This document shows, piece after piece, positions 26,250-34,042 of a DNA stretch of 64,000 nucleotides. The notes under the pieces were generated by a model, which was not told the DNA's origin, did no database searches, and saw nothing but the letters and a program-made list of their open reading frames with translations. The translations under genes and the position numbers were made by a program. Positions within the stretch are counted from its first letter, which is position 1; each line of letters opens with the position of its first letter. Origin of the DNA: an uncultured Clostridia bacterium (GTDB lineage: Bacteria; Bacillota; Clostridia; Peptostreptococcales; Anaerovoracaceae); assembly GCA_938049335.1 (NCBI GenBank), contig CALIYX010000009.1, forward strand, positions 124,001 through 188,000. Direction: 5' to 3'.

Positions 26250-26479
26250 ACTTCACCTATCTCCGTAATTTTATCTCCTGAAAAAATACCTTCTTCTTTG
26301 AATGTATTAAAAGTGCTTATAACACGCTCCTGTACAGTTGATCGCACAAACGACTTTGTTTTATATGGCAGATATCCATTTGTATTTAGTTCATTTATAA
26401 CATCTGCTATAGTTCTATTTTCATCTGCTATCACACTTACTCTAATATCGCCTTGTTCTAAGGTTATGGTTATTCTCAT
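26246..26479 (-). CDS. esaB: Ubiquitin-like type VII protein EsaB/YukD
   Basis: A 77 aa protein beginning MRITITLEQGDIRVSV with the beta-grasp pattern of the YukD family, then TIADVINELNTNGYLP. In known systems it is a small cytoplasmic accessory protein needed for secretion. The frame opens further upstream, but the ATG at 26477-26479 has CAGGAAA before it and gives the family length. Its 5' end overlaps the preceding gene by 38 bases and its stop overlaps essB. Confidence 0.82.
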   Translation of the reverse strand: MRITITLEQGDIRVSVIADENRTIADVINELNTNGYLPYKTKSFVRSTVQERVISTFNTFKEEGIFSGDKITEIGEV

Positions 26480-26978
26480 ATTTTTTCCTGTTCCATCTGA
26501 TAACAACTGTTGACATAATACATGTCAAGATTATACATAATGCAATTTTTTTATATTTTTGGATAAAAAGATTATTTATTTCTTTGTTACTTTCGACTTC
26601 TACTCCTGTATCTACCTTATCGAATAAAGAAAACGATTTCAATGTATTGTCGACTTCTTTGTCATAATTTATTATTCCTTTCCATTCGCCGTTAAACAAG
26701 CCTGAAATAATTTGAACTTGCTCTTTTTCCTTGTTACTTTTGATTGTATGCATACTCACCATACTATCATTTGTAAATACCGCAAATCCATATTCGGCAA
26801 GTACATTTCCTTCCTTTTCGTTTTCTCCACTTATACTTTCTGGATTTATTATTAATTTGTTATCATTTGCATATATGCATGTAGGCATATATGAAATGAA
26901 TATTAAAAAAATCAACACGATAAATAAAGCGATTTTGCATATTTTGCTTTTACTCCGTAATCTATAAATTACAATCAT
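26442..26978 (-). CDS. essA: EssA-like type VII secretion membrane protein
   Basis: A 178 aa protein with an N-terminal hydrophobic segment (about 13-33, KICKIALFIVLIFLIFIS) that may be cleaved after CIYA, an extracytoplasmic domain, and a second helix near the C-terminus (144-162) followed by a basic tail. This signal-domain-helix layout and the position between esxA and esaB match EssA/YueC, though sequence similarity is weak. Start chosen at 26976-26978, six bases after AAAAGG. It overlaps esaB by 38 bases. A different small membrane component is possible. Confidence 0.65.
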   Translation of the reverse strand: MIVIYRLRSKSKICKIALFIVLIFLIFISYMPTCIYANDNKLIINPESISGENEKEGNVLAEYGFAVFTNDSMVSMHTIKSNKEKEQVQIISGLFNGEWKGIINYDKEVDNTLKSFSLFDKVDTGVEVESNKEINNLFIQKYKKIALCIILTCIMSTVVIRWNRKKYENNHNLRTRRY

Positions 26979-27037
26979 CATATTCCTTTTATAACAAAAA
27001 TTCTTCGACATCCAAAGACGCCGAAGAATAACTAATC

Positions 27038-27325
27038 TTATTTGAACTGTCCTGCGATATTTGAATCTAGCTCCTGTGCAGCAGCTAAAGTTTGCTCTAT
27101 CTGCCTTGCAATTGTTTCTACGAGTTCCCTTGTCTGATTAAGACCTGGTTTAAGACCAGCAAACTGCTCTACATATGCATTAGCAGCAGCACCTTCCCAA
27201 CTATCTGGTAAACTGTTTATTACGTTCTGGATCTCACCTATTAGGTTTTCAAGATTATTACCGTAATTTCTTAGGTTTAATGACGCTTGTGATAGTCCTT
27301 CAGCGTTAAGTCTGATTTGTGACAT
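27038..27325 (-). CDS. esxA: WXG100 protein EsxA
   Basis: A 95 aa helical hairpin secreted by the type VII system and needed for its function. SWEG at 42-45 is the WXG turn, followed by AAANAYVEQFAGLKPGLNQ, and the N-terminal helix has the usual LNAEGLSQASLNLRNYGNNL pattern. The C-terminal tail ends SNIAGQFK without a clear YxxxD/E, as in several EsxA proteins. The ribosome binding site GGAGGGG precedes the ATG at 27323-27325. There is no second Esx gene in the locus apart from the divergent Lap1-like one. Confidence 0.93.
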   Translation of the reverse strand: MSQIRLNAEGLSQASLNLRNYGNNLENLIGEIQNVINSLPDSWEGAAANAYVEQFAGLKPGLNQTRELVETIARQIEQTLAAAQELDSNIAGQFK

Positions 27326-27345
27326 ATTCCCCTCCATAAACTTAG

Positions 27346-28962
27346 TTAATTAACTGTATTTTTTTCAACCAGCTTCACGGGCTGGATTAAAAACTTCATT
27401 ACATCACTGCTGACTCTTCCGTTTACCTTTGCATTTGATAGCATCCCCTCAAATGCACTCAGCCTTGATCTTGTATCTTTACTATTTGTCTCAACAGTAT
27501 TTATAAAAGCAGTAACAGATTCACCAAGTGTATCGTGGTCTTTCAAATTAGTTTCGTTCAGAATTTTAACAGTATCAGATACGAACTTACTATTCAAAGA
27601 ATATGCCTCATCGAGTTTTGTTCGGTTTTCTTCTTGTATTTTATTAAATCTGCTTGATGTATCTTGTGCATCTTTAATGAATGCGTTTCTCACATTATCA
27701 ATTTTGCTCTTATATGTGTTTGACCCCACCGACTCATCCATAGCTGATTTAATAAATTCATTAGGTGCTAATCGTGAGGATTGTAGTCTAAGTTTTTCTT
27801 GATATCCCGCAACAGCATCTTGGATTGAATTCTCAATTGATTTTATATCCTCTTTAGTAGGTAGAACCTCATCAAATGATATTGTAGGTGATTTCCCTTT
27901 GATTTTTTCACTAATTGCATTTAAAGCTTCTTTTTTGACTTTAAGATCATTCTTAGCATTGTCTATATTATGCAACTGTATATCTGTTGGATTCTGACTA
28001 ATTAAATACTCATCCACCATTTCTTGATATTTTGTAACGGATGCTTCATAATCATCTACACTCTTTTGATATACCGATAAATCATTTAGATATATATCAT
28101 ATCTAGTATTGAAATCAGCTATAGAATCAGCATATTTGGTAATCAGTCTTAACATTTCTTTGACCTTGGATACGCTATCATCTACTGCCTTAATATCAAT
28201 ATCTATATTAATTTCATCGCTTATACTTTTATGTGCGGATGCATATGCCGTCTTAAATAAGTCATCAATTTCGTCTGCATAATTATTCCCACTATTTTGG
28301 TATGCATCCGTGTTTTGCTCTTTAAATTCCGGCATTTCCATTGGAATTGTTGGTTCCTTAAACTCAACTCTATAATTTCCTTCTGCAACTTTTCTTGCTG
28401 CAGCTAGGTTATTCCCATCATTATTGAAAACTTCTTTTATATTGTACTGACCAAGTTCAACCTCATCCATTAAGGCATTAATATATGCATATGAGAGTTT
28501 ATTATTGAATGAATTATACACATCATAGATTTGGAAATATATATCATCAAATTTCTCTTTTTTACTAATACTATACTCAAGATTTATTGTCTGAGGATTT
28601 TTATAGTTAATGCTCAGTATACTTGAAGACAGATTTCCAGGAAAGACTATAATACCAGCATAGGTTCCATTTTTAAGGCCTTCTTCTGCGTCTATACTTG
28701 AAACTAGCTTAAAAGTTTTTTCGTCGAGAGTTTTAACAAATTCCTCAGAATAGTTTATTATTTTACCTGAATATTCCACTCCAACATCTTGATTAACAAT
28801 TGCTATTGTTTGTTTTCTTGATGATGAATCTTCTACATTAGATTTTTTTGTAACTTTATTATTAGAACAACCTGCAAAAGCTACTACAAAAACTATTATC
28901 ATTGTTAATAATATGACTAAAACTTTCTTATTTATCGTATTATCCTGAAGCATATTATCCAT
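27346..28962 (-). CDS. EsaA/YueB-like lipoprotein lacking the membrane module
   Basis: A 538 aa exported protein. The signal peptide ends AFAGC with Cys32, so it is probably a lipoprotein. It is followed by a Ser/Lys-rich linker and IAIVNQDVGVEYSGKIINYS (about 53-72), the N-terminal signature of the extracellular domain of EsaA/YueB. The rest is mostly helical and stalk-like. Normal EsaA is about 1,000 aa with one N-terminal and about five C-terminal membrane helices; here the C-terminal helices are absent and the frame stops 20 bases before esxA. First gene of the type VII operon. It could be a rebuilt, lipid-anchored EsaA, or one half of a split pair. Confidence 0.68.
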   Translation of the reverse strand: MDNMLQDNTINKKVLVILLTMIIVFVVAFAGCSNNKVTKKSNVEDSSSRKQTIAIVNQDVGVEYSGKIINYSEEFVKTLDEKTFKLVSSIDAEEGLKNGTYAGIIVFPGNLSSSILSINYKNPQTINLEYSISKKEKFDDIYFQIYDVYNSFNNKLSYAYINALMDEVELGQYNIKEVFNNDGNNLAAARKVAEGNYRVEFKEPTIPMEMPEFKEQNTDAYQNSGNNYADEIDDLFKTAYASAHKSISDEINIDIDIKAVDDSVSKVKEMLRLITKYADSIADFNTRYDIYLNDLSVYQKSVDDYEASVTKYQEMVDEYLISQNPTDIQLHNIDNAKNDLKVKKEALNAISEKIKGKSPTISFDEVLPTKEDIKSIENSIQDAVAGYQEKLRLQSSRLAPNEFIKSAMDESVGSNTYKSKIDNVRNAFIKDAQDTSSRFNKIQEENRTKLDEAYSLNSKFVSDTVKILNETNLKDHDTLGESVTAFINTVETNSKDTRSRLSAFEGMLSNAKVNGRVSSDVMKFLIQPVKLVEKNTVN

Positions 28963-28963
28963 T

Positions 28964-28991
28964 TATGCTGGCATATATTATATGCCAATTT
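28964..28991 (-). other. Hairpin between ribosome binding site and start codon
   Basis: On the minus strand AAGGAGAA is followed by the palindrome TGGCATATA-A-TATATGCCA, then AGCATAA and the ATG at 28960-28962. The Shine-Dalgarno is about 29 bases from the start codon in linear sequence, but folding the hairpin brings it to about 12. No nearer site is seen. It may act as a structural switch on translation of the first type VII gene. Confidence 0.5.
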
Positions 28992-29051
28992 CTCCTTATA
29001 TTGTTTATAAATCTTGTTTTAAATATAGAATTAATATCTATTTTCACAACA

Positions 29052-29080
29052 ATTATCATATACATTAAAATATCTGTCAA
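29052..29080 (-). promoter_or_regulatory. Promoter of the type VII secretion operon
   Basis: -35 TTGACA (29075-29080), 17 base spacer, -10 GATAAT (29052-29057) on the minus strand. The leader is about 80 bases long. No other strong promoter was found down to 20 kb, so the core genes are probably one transcript. Confidence 0.7.
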
Positions 29081-29161
29081 GATTTATTTATATGGGAATA
29101 AACATTTTTCTCCAAATAGCTTTAAACCAGTTGATAAACCCCTTTTATTCACCCTACATTA

Positions 29162-29200
29162 AAACACCGAGTCAAAGTTACTAAACTCTGCTCGGTGGTT
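29162..29200 (-). terminator. Probable terminator after rluB
   Basis: CACCGAG (29165-29171) and CTCGGTG (29191-29197) pair, extended to 10 of 11 by flanking A and T, with a 19 base loop and a short T run on the minus strand. It separates rluB from the type VII promoter. Confidence 0.55.
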
Positions 29201-29203
29201 TGA

Positions 29204-29905
29204 TTATCCTTGTAATTTATCTATCTCTTCTCTTGTCAGCTTACGGTAGTGGCCTAGTGAAAGCCTTCCGATTTTGATGTCTCCTATAGCTATGCGCTGA
29301 AGCTCCTGAACCTGGTTTCCGACAGCTGCAAACATCTTTCTGACCTGTCTATTCTTACCCTCGTGAATAGTAATATCCACGATAGTCGACTTAGGCAAAT
29401 CTTTTACTATCTCAACTGAATCGGCTTTGACCTTATATCCTCCGATATCCACTCCGTTTATCAGACGGTGGCACTTTTGCTTTGATAGATATCCTGCAAC
29501 ATGTGCTCTATAGGTCTTGGGCAGCTCGTGCTTTGGATGCGCAAGCTTATAGGCAAATTCACCGTCGTTTGTGAGAATTATCATGCCCGAAGTGTTGTAG
29601 TCAAGCCTTCCCACAGGAAAGAGCCTCTCCTCAAAATCCGTCACCAGCTCCATGACCGTAGCTCGTCCGAGCTCATCGCTCACAGTCGTAACGTATCCGA
29701 CAGGCTTGTTCAGAAGAATATATACTTTTTTTTGCTCTGTATCGATGGTTCTGCCGTTTACCGTGACCTTATCACCCTCGCAGACCTCGTAGCCTGGGCT
29801 AGTCAAAACAGCCCCGTTGACCTTGACATTTCCGTTAGTAATAAGCTCATCAGCCTTACGCCTACTGCAGATTCCTGCAGATGCTATATACTTATTTATT
29901 CTCAT
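29204..29905 (-). CDS. rluB: Ribosomal large subunit pseudouridine synthase, RluB/RsuA family
   Basis: A 233 aa enzyme that isomerises a uridine in 23S rRNA. An N-terminal S4 domain (MRINKYIASAGICSRRKADE, 1-20) is followed by the catalytic domain with GRLDYNTSGMIILTNDGE, whose aspartate is the nucleophile, and EGKNRQVRKM. The frame is open to 29995, but the ATG at 29903-29905 has GGGAGAGAG upstream and gives the normal length. It follows scfB by 50 bases. RluB fits by length; RluF or RsuA cannot be excluded. Confidence 0.88.
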   Translation of the reverse strand: MRINKYIASAGICSRRKADELITNGNVKVNGAVLTSPGYEVCEGDKVTVNGRTIDTEQKKVYILLNKPVGYVTTVSDELGRATVMELVTDFEERLFPVGRLDYNTSGMIILTNDGEFAYKLAHPKHELPKTYRAHVAGYLSKQKCHRLINGVDIGGYKVKADSVEIVKDLPKSTIVDITIHEGKNRQVRKMFAAVGNQVQELQRIAIGDIKIGRLSLGHYRKLTREEIDKLQG

Positions 29906-29955
29906 CTCTCTCCCTCTTTGTAAAGGTTTGATCAAAACCTGCTCGCTAGGTCTTG

Positions 29956-31329
29956 CTAAAGATCGCTGATGGCGATTTCCTTCATTATCGCGCATTCCAT
30001 ACGCTTCTTGAAGAGCTCGCAGCCGAACTCGTAAACACCTCTGATATCGCCGGAAGACTTAAAGCCATTAGCTGCACAGCCACCGCTACAATATAGCTTA
30101 GCCCAGCAATCACGGCAGTCCTCTCTAGCGTAGACATTGCACATTTTGAACTCATCCTTGATATCGTCTCTTTTGATTCCATCAAAGATATTGCCCATCA
30201 AATATTCAGGCTCACCAACAAACTGGTGACATGGATAGAGGTCTCCCTGAGGCGTCACCGCAAAGTACTCTGTACCCGATCCGCAGCCCGAAATCCTCTT
30301 ATATATGCAAGGTCCATGGTTCAAATCTATCATATAGTGATAGAAGGTGAAATCCTTGCCCTGCTTGTGCATCTCAATCATTTCCTTAGCAAGCTTTTCA
30401 TACTGTTCAAAAATCACAGGAAGGTCTTCATTACTAAGCGCAAACTCGCTATCAGGCTCACAGACGACAGGCTCAAGTGACAGCTCATCAAAGCCTAGAT
30501 ATAGCATCTGCTTGATATCCTCGGTAAAGTCCGTATTGTACTTGGTATAGGTTCCGCGAATGTAGTAGCCCTTGCCACCGCGTGACTCAACGAGCTTCTG
30601 AAACTTAGGCACTATGACATCATAGCTACCCTTGCCGTCTGCAGTCGTTCTCTCACGGTCATGGACTTCCTTACGTCCATCTAGGCTCAAAACAACATTA
30701 TGACATTCCTTATTGGCAAACTCAATAACCTCATCGTTTATGCCCATGCCATTAGTCGTAAGCGTAAATCTAAAGTTCTTACCGTGTTCCTTCTCAATCG
30801 ACCTTGCGTAAGCAACCGTGTCCTTAACTACATCAAAGTTAAGAAGCGGCTCCCCGCCAAAGAAATCGACCTCGAGATTGCGTCTTGAACCTGAGTTTTC
30901 TATCAAAAAGTCAATGGCCCTACGAGCAATTTCCTTGCTCATGAGAGCGCTCTTTCCCTTAAATCTTCCCTGTCCTGCAAAGCAGTATGAACATGTCAAA
31001 TCACATGTATGCGCAACATGAAGACATAGTGCCTTGATGTCTGTATGTCTGTTTTTTAGAACGCTTGCCTTAGGCTCGTAGATGTCCTCGGTAAACAGCT
31101 TAACCGCTTTCTTTAGTGAAACAACATCTTCATAGGTCTCGATTACCTCAGCCTCTGTCACATCCTCAAGATGCCCGTAGTTCTTCATGATGTATTCTAC
31201 GATCTCGCCCTTAGTCTTCTCACAAAAAAGACGGATGATGTCATAAGCAACATCATCCACCACATGTACTGCTCCGCTATAAACGTCGATTACAATGTTG
31301 TAACCATTTAGCTTATACTGATGTACCAT
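29956..31329 (-). CDS. scfB: SCIFF peptide maturase (radical SAM, SPASM)
   Basis: A 457 aa radical SAM enzyme that installs thioether cross-links from cysteines in the SCIFF precursor to give a ranthipeptide. The N-terminal part (1-90) resembles a peptide-recognition domain. The radical SAM cysteines are 109, 113 and 116 in CDLTCSYC. The C-terminal SPASM region has cysteines in GCGSGTEY, LYPCHQF, CNVYAREDCRDC and LYCSGGCA that hold auxiliary clusters. The gene starts one base after the scfA stop. The pairing of scfA and scfB is nearly universal in Clostridia. Confidence 0.95.
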   Translation of the reverse strand: MVHQYKLNGYNIVIDVYSGAVHVVDDVAYDIIRLFCEKTKGEIVEYIMKNYGHLEDVTEAEVIETYEDVVSLKKAVKLFTEDIYEPKASVLKNRHTDIKALCLHVAHTCDLTCSYCFAGQGRFKGKSALMSKEIARRAIDFLIENSGSRRNLEVDFFGGEPLLNFDVVKDTVAYARSIEKEHGKNFRFTLTTNGMGINDEVIEFANKECHNVVLSLDGRKEVHDRERTTADGKGSYDVIVPKFQKLVESRGGKGYYIRGTYTKYNTDFTEDIKQMLYLGFDELSLEPVVCEPDSEFALSNEDLPVIFEQYEKLAKEMIEMHKQGKDFTFYHYMIDLNHGPCIYKRISGCGSGTEYFAVTPQGDLYPCHQFVGEPEYLMGNIFDGIKRDDIKDEFKMCNVYAREDCRDCWAKLYCSGGCAANGFKSSGDIRGVYEFGCELFKKRMECAIMKEIAISDL

Positions 31330-31330
31330 A

Positions 31331-31474
31331 CTAGTTCTTCTTCTCGCACTCCTGGTTAGCTACACCACATGAAGTCTTGCAAGCTGACTGGCATGATGTC
31401 TGGCACTCACCACAGCCGCCGTCCTTTAGGCTGTCCTTAAGATCTCTTGTCTCTATAGTCTTGATTCTCTTCAT
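31331..31474 (-). CDS. scfA: SCIFF ranthipeptide precursor
   Basis: A 47 aa peptide with six cysteines at 21, 24, 28, 32, 36 and 43 (GGCGECQTSCQSACKTSC then NQEC), the six-Cys-in-forty-five signature. The leader is MKRIKTIETRDLKDSLKDGG. The start codon ATG is at 31472-31474, with a weak AGAGGT site. It precedes scfB by one base. Threonine and serine residues between the cysteines are the usual partners for the thioether links. Confidence 0.95.
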   Translation of the reverse strand: MKRIKTIETRDLKDSLKDGGCGECQTSCQSACKTSCGVANQECEKKN

Positions 31475-31551
31475 TATCGTACCTCTTTCGTAAAAAATCT
31501 GAATAAGTTCGCGTGTAAATCACCCATCAAAAGGTAAAATTACACACTGAT

Positions 31552-31580
31552 ATATTATCTTTTTGGGTCCAACTTGTCAA
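31552..31580 (-). promoter_or_regulatory. Promoter of scfA-scfB
   Basis: -35 TTGACA (31575-31580), 17 base spacer, -10 TAATAT (31552-31557) on the minus strand, about 75 bases before scfA. A near-consensus site, in line with abundant expression of SCIFF. Confidence 0.78.
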
Positions 31581-31617
31581 GCTACATAAAGCTCTAGGTC
31601 CCATCTGAAACGTATTT

Positions 31618-33261
31618 CTACTTTGTTGGCTTGTAGCTGCTCTTTAGCCCTACAATCTTATTGAATACCTTCTCATCTTCTGTGTTTAGCTTGCTATCTG
31701 CGATGTAGTATCCATGTCTAAAGAACTGGAAGCGTTCTCCCGCCTTTGCATCTGCAAGCGCTGGCTCTGCGTAGGCAATCTTCTCTACCTTAGATGCTTC
31801 ATTAGGAACTAGATTTCCGTTCTCATCTTCTATCAAAAGTTGATCGTACTCTCTAATCTTAATCTGAACAGCAGTCTTAGCATCAACGAAGTGGATTGTA
31901 CCTTTAACCTTACGCTCTGTGAAGTCAAGTCCGCTTCTTGTTGCAGGATCATAGGTACAGTGAAGCTCTTTGATGCTTCCATCTTCGTTTTTGATGACTT
32001 CCTCGCACTTGATGAAGTATGCGCCCTTGAATCTTACCTCGTTACCCGGAAAGAGTCTGAAATACTTCTTTGCAGGAACCTCCATGAAGTCCTCTCCATC
32101 GACGTAGAGTTCATTTGAGAATGGAATCTCTCTCACGCCCATCTCTGGAACATTCTTATTGTTCTCTATCTCAACCATCTCTGTCTTGTCCTCAGGATAG
32201 TTTGTGATTACAACTTTGATAGGATTCTCAACTACGTTTCTGCTCTCAACCTTGTCCTGAAGGTCTTCTCTGACGCAGTGCTCAAGAAGTGATGATTCAA
32301 CCGTGCTGTTAGCCTTTGCCACGCCTATTCTCTCACAGAAGTCTCTGATTGCCTCAGGTGTATAGCCTCTTCTTCTCAGGCCTGCAATGGTAGGCATGCG
32401 CGGATCATCCCAGCCCTCAACAACGCCGTCATCAACTAGTCCCTTTAGAAGTCTCTTGCTCATAACCGTTCCTGTTAGATTAAGTCTTGCAAACTCAATC
32501 TGGCGAGGTGGATTTTCCCAAAAGCCAACTTCATCCAAAACCCAGTTGTATAGCGGTCTGTGGTCCTCAAACTCTAGCGAGCAAAGCGAATGTGTGATTC
32601 CTTCAATCGCATCCTCTATAGGGTGAGCAAAGTCGTACATCGGATAGATGCACCATTCGTCTCCAGTGTTGTGGTGTGTGGCATGCGCAATCCTGTAAAT
32701 TACAGGGTCTCTCATGTTTATATTAGGAGATGACATATCAATCTTTGCTCTTAGGACCTTTTCGCCATCGGCGAACTTGCCAGCTCTCATATCCTCGAAC
32801 AAAGCGAGATTCTCCTCTACACTTCTGTTTCTAAATGGGCTTTCCTTACCAGGCTCCTTAAGTGTTCCTCTGTACTCTTTAATCTGCTCTGCAGTAAGGT
32901 CATCTACAAAGGCCTTTCCTTTTTTGATTAAGGCAACAGCAGCATCGTACATTGTCTCAAAATATGAAGACGCCCATAGCTGTTTCTCCCACTTAAAACC
33001 AAGCCACTTGATGTCCTCTTCGATTGCATCAACATACTCTACATCCTCCTTGACAGGGTTTGTATCGTCATATCTGAGATTGCACTTTCCATTGTACTTT
33101 AGCGCAGTTGTGAAGTTGACGCAAATTGCCTTAGCATGTCCGATGTGTAGATAGCCATTTGGCTCAGGCGGAAAACGAGTATATACCTCTTTGTATACTC
33201 CATCCTCCAAGTCCTTGTCTATGAAATTATGTATAAAGTTATTTGAAATAGGTTCGCTCAT
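31618..33261 (-). CDS. glnS: Glutaminyl-tRNA synthetase
   Basis: Class I synthetase (547 aa) that charges tRNA-Gln. HIGH motif at 39-42 in [12 protein letters not shown], and MSKR at 267-270. FPPEPNG and the proportions of catalytic and anticodon-binding domains fit GlnRS rather than GltX. Many Clostridia use the GatCAB route instead, so a direct GlnRS is notable but not rare. The ribosome binding site TAGGAGGCAAAG precedes the ATG. Confidence 0.95.
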   Translation of the reverse strand: MSEPISNNFIHNFIDKDLEDGVYKEVYTRFPPEPNGYLHIGHAKAICVNFTTALKYNGKCNLRYDDTNPVKEDVEYVDAIEEDIKWLGFKWEKQLWASSYFETMYDAAVALIKKGKAFVDDLTAEQIKEYRGTLKEPGKESPFRNRSVEENLALFEDMRAGKFADGEKVLRAKIDMSSPNINMRDPVIYRIAHATHHNTGDEWCIYPMYDFAHPIEDAIEGITHSLCSLEFEDHRPLYNWVLDEVGFWENPPRQIEFARLNLTGTVMSKRLLKGLVDDGVVEGWDDPRMPTIAGLRRRGYTPEAIRDFCERIGVAKANSTVESSLLEHCVREDLQDKVESRNVVENPIKVVITNYPEDKTEMVEIENNKNVPEMGVREIPFSNELYVDGEDFMEVPAKKYFRLFPGNEVRFKGAYFIKCEEVIKNEDGSIKELHCTYDPATRSGLDFTERKVKGTIHFVDAKTAVQIKIREYDQLLIEDENGNLVPNEASKVEKIAYAEPALADAKAGERFQFFRHGYYIADSKLNTEDEKVFNKIVGLKSSYKPTK

Positions 33262-33295
33262 CTTTGCCTCCTACCGTTTATTAGCACCTTGTAGT

Positions 33296-33324
33296 ATATC
33301 ATAAAATCTACTTATTTTAAACAA
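33296..33324 (-). promoter_or_regulatory. Probable glnS promoter
   Basis: -35 TTGTTT (33319-33324), 17 base spacer, -10 TGATAT (33296-33301), 35 bases upstream of the glnS start. Moderate match. Confidence 0.5.
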
Positions 33325-33356
33325 GTATGGGAAATTAAATCCCCTAACTAGACTTA

Positions 33357-33365
33357 TGCTATACT
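33357..33365 (+). promoter_or_regulatory. Extended -10 promoter of the type I toxin mRNA
   Basis: TGC-TATACT (33357-33365) on the plus strand, about 50 bases before the toxin start. The -35 is poor, which an extended -10 can compensate for. Confidence 0.5.
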
Positions 33366-33404
33366 ACTTCTGTTGTCATTCTCCAAACCGGCAACGGAAA
33401 GGAG

Positions 33405-33432
33405 GTGCAAAAGTGCTTAAGCTATTGGCTTT
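33405..33432 (+). repeat. Direct repeats in the toxin mRNA (first copy)
   Basis: GTGCAAAAGTGC (33405-33416) covers the end of the ribosome binding site and the GTG start, and TTGGCTTT (33425-33432) lies eight bases further on. Both recur in the same order at 33550-33561 and 33568-33575 in the antisense RNA gene, as the DRa/DRb pairs do in par of pAD1. Confidence 0.85.
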
Positions 33433-33508
33433 CATATCGGCTATTATGGCAGAAGTAATCGCACATTACATCTGCAAGTGGTTAGATAGTCTAAGTGATG
33501 ACAATTAG
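33413..33508 (+). CDS. Small hydrophobic peptide, Fst-like type I toxin
   Basis: A 31 aa peptide, MLKLLAFISAIMAEVIAHYI followed by CKWLDSLSDDN: one hydrophobic helix, then a WLD-containing polar acidic tail, the plan of Fst/par toxins. GTG start at 33413-33415 after a strong GGAGG (33401-33405). Its mRNA ends at a terminator shared with a convergent antisense RNA, and its translation start carries a repeat also present in that RNA. Too short for ordinary gene callers. Toxicity is inferred from structure and locus layout. Confidence 0.78.
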   Translation: MLKLLAFISAIMAEVIAHYICKWLDSLSDDN

Positions 33509-33517
33509 CCCAATGAA

Positions 33518-33546
33518 AAAGACGGAGTCGCACCTCCGTCTTTTTT
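33518..33546. terminator. Shared bidirectional terminator of toxin mRNA and antisense RNA
   Basis: GACGGAG (33521-33527) and CTCCGTC (33534-33540) with TTTTTT after it on the plus strand and TTTTT on the minus strand. It ends the toxin mRNA and the antisense RNA, and may also stop the glp genes upstream on the minus strand. Confidence 0.88.
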
Positions 33547-33549
33547 GGC

Positions 33550-33575
33550 GTGCAAAAGTGCATGCCGTTGGCTTT
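33550..33575 (+). repeat. Direct repeats in the antitoxin RNA gene (second copy)
   Basis: GTGCAAAAGTGC (33550-33561) and TTGGCTTT (33568-33575), exact copies of 33405-33416 and 33425-33432 with six instead of eight bases between them. Confidence 0.85.
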
Positions 33576-33585
33576 TATTACCTAT

Positions 33586-33613
33586 ATTATATCACAGTGC
33601 AATTCGATGTCAA
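33586..33613 (-). promoter_or_regulatory. Strong promoter of the antisense antitoxin RNA
   Basis: Consensus -35 TTGACA (33608-33613), 16 base spacer, consensus -10 TATAAT (33586-33591) preceded by TGA as an extended -10. It is the closest to perfect promoter in the window, and no protein gene starts after it. Confidence 0.85.
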
Positions 33614-33666
33614 CTTTCCAAACTTCTGTATGGGAAATTCGCAAAGCCTGTATTTTTCAGATGCGT

Positions 33667-34032
33667 TTAGGCTTTTCGCATAGTTCTACTTGACACGAGA
33701 TTTACACCCGTTCCTAGAAAATCAGCTATGATAACCTGGTTTACGGCAATCGGTGCCTGAACTTTGATAGTTTTTATTTCATCCATTGCCTCCTGCCACA
33801 TGTCAAGCGGCATTTCTCCATCCGTTATGACTGGGATAACTCTGCTCAAAGCGCCCTCTATCCTAACCGTTGATGTAAGGATTCGCATAGGTCTTATTAC
33901 CTCTTGGCGCGCGTAATTTAGACCTTCCTTACAGCCATATCCCTGTACATCTTTGACCTCATCTCCCTCAAGCTGCACTGTTACATTGCAGCCCTTTGGG
34001 CAGTTGACACAAACTAATTCCTCTTGTCTCAT
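33667..34032 (-). CDS. DUF1667 protein, glycerol-3-phosphate oxidation partner
   Basis: A 121 aa protein with four conserved cysteines in the first 35 residues (CVNCPKGC, then GYGC), likely an iron-sulfur or metal site. This is the DUF1667 family, nearly always the third gene after a GlpA-type dehydrogenase and an FAD/NAD oxidoreductase. It probably serves as an electron-transfer subunit of that complex. It starts 10 bases after the previous gene. Confidence 0.8.
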   Translation of the reverse strand: MRQEELVCVNCPKGCNVTVQLEGDEVKDVQGYGCKEGLNYARQEVIRPMRILTSTVRIEGALSRVIPVITDGEMPLDMWQEAMDEIKTIKVQAPIAVNQVIIADFLGTGVNLVSSRTMRKA

Positions 34033-34042
34033 TTCAATTCCT

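Larger units (their letters stand above)
33514..33579 (-). ncRNA. Predicted antisense antitoxin RNA (RNA II-like)
   Basis: A minus-strand transcript predicted to start about 33579, seven bases after its -10, and end in the T run at 33516-33520, about 66 bases long. It overlaps the toxin mRNA at the terminator and is complementary, through the two direct repeats, to the toxin ribosome binding site and start codon. The size and convergent layout match RNA II of par in pAD1. Confidence 0.7.

Noticed and set aside
28965..29162. Plus-strand 65 codon hydrophobic reading frame
   Set aside because: It covers the promoter and leader of the type VII operon on the other strand, is A/T-rich and has no ribosome binding site.
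33495..33683. Plus-strand 62 codon reading frame overlapping the toxin end
   Set aside because: It runs across the bidirectional terminator and over the promoter of the antisense RNA, and has no ribosome binding site. The RNA-based reading explains the stretch better.
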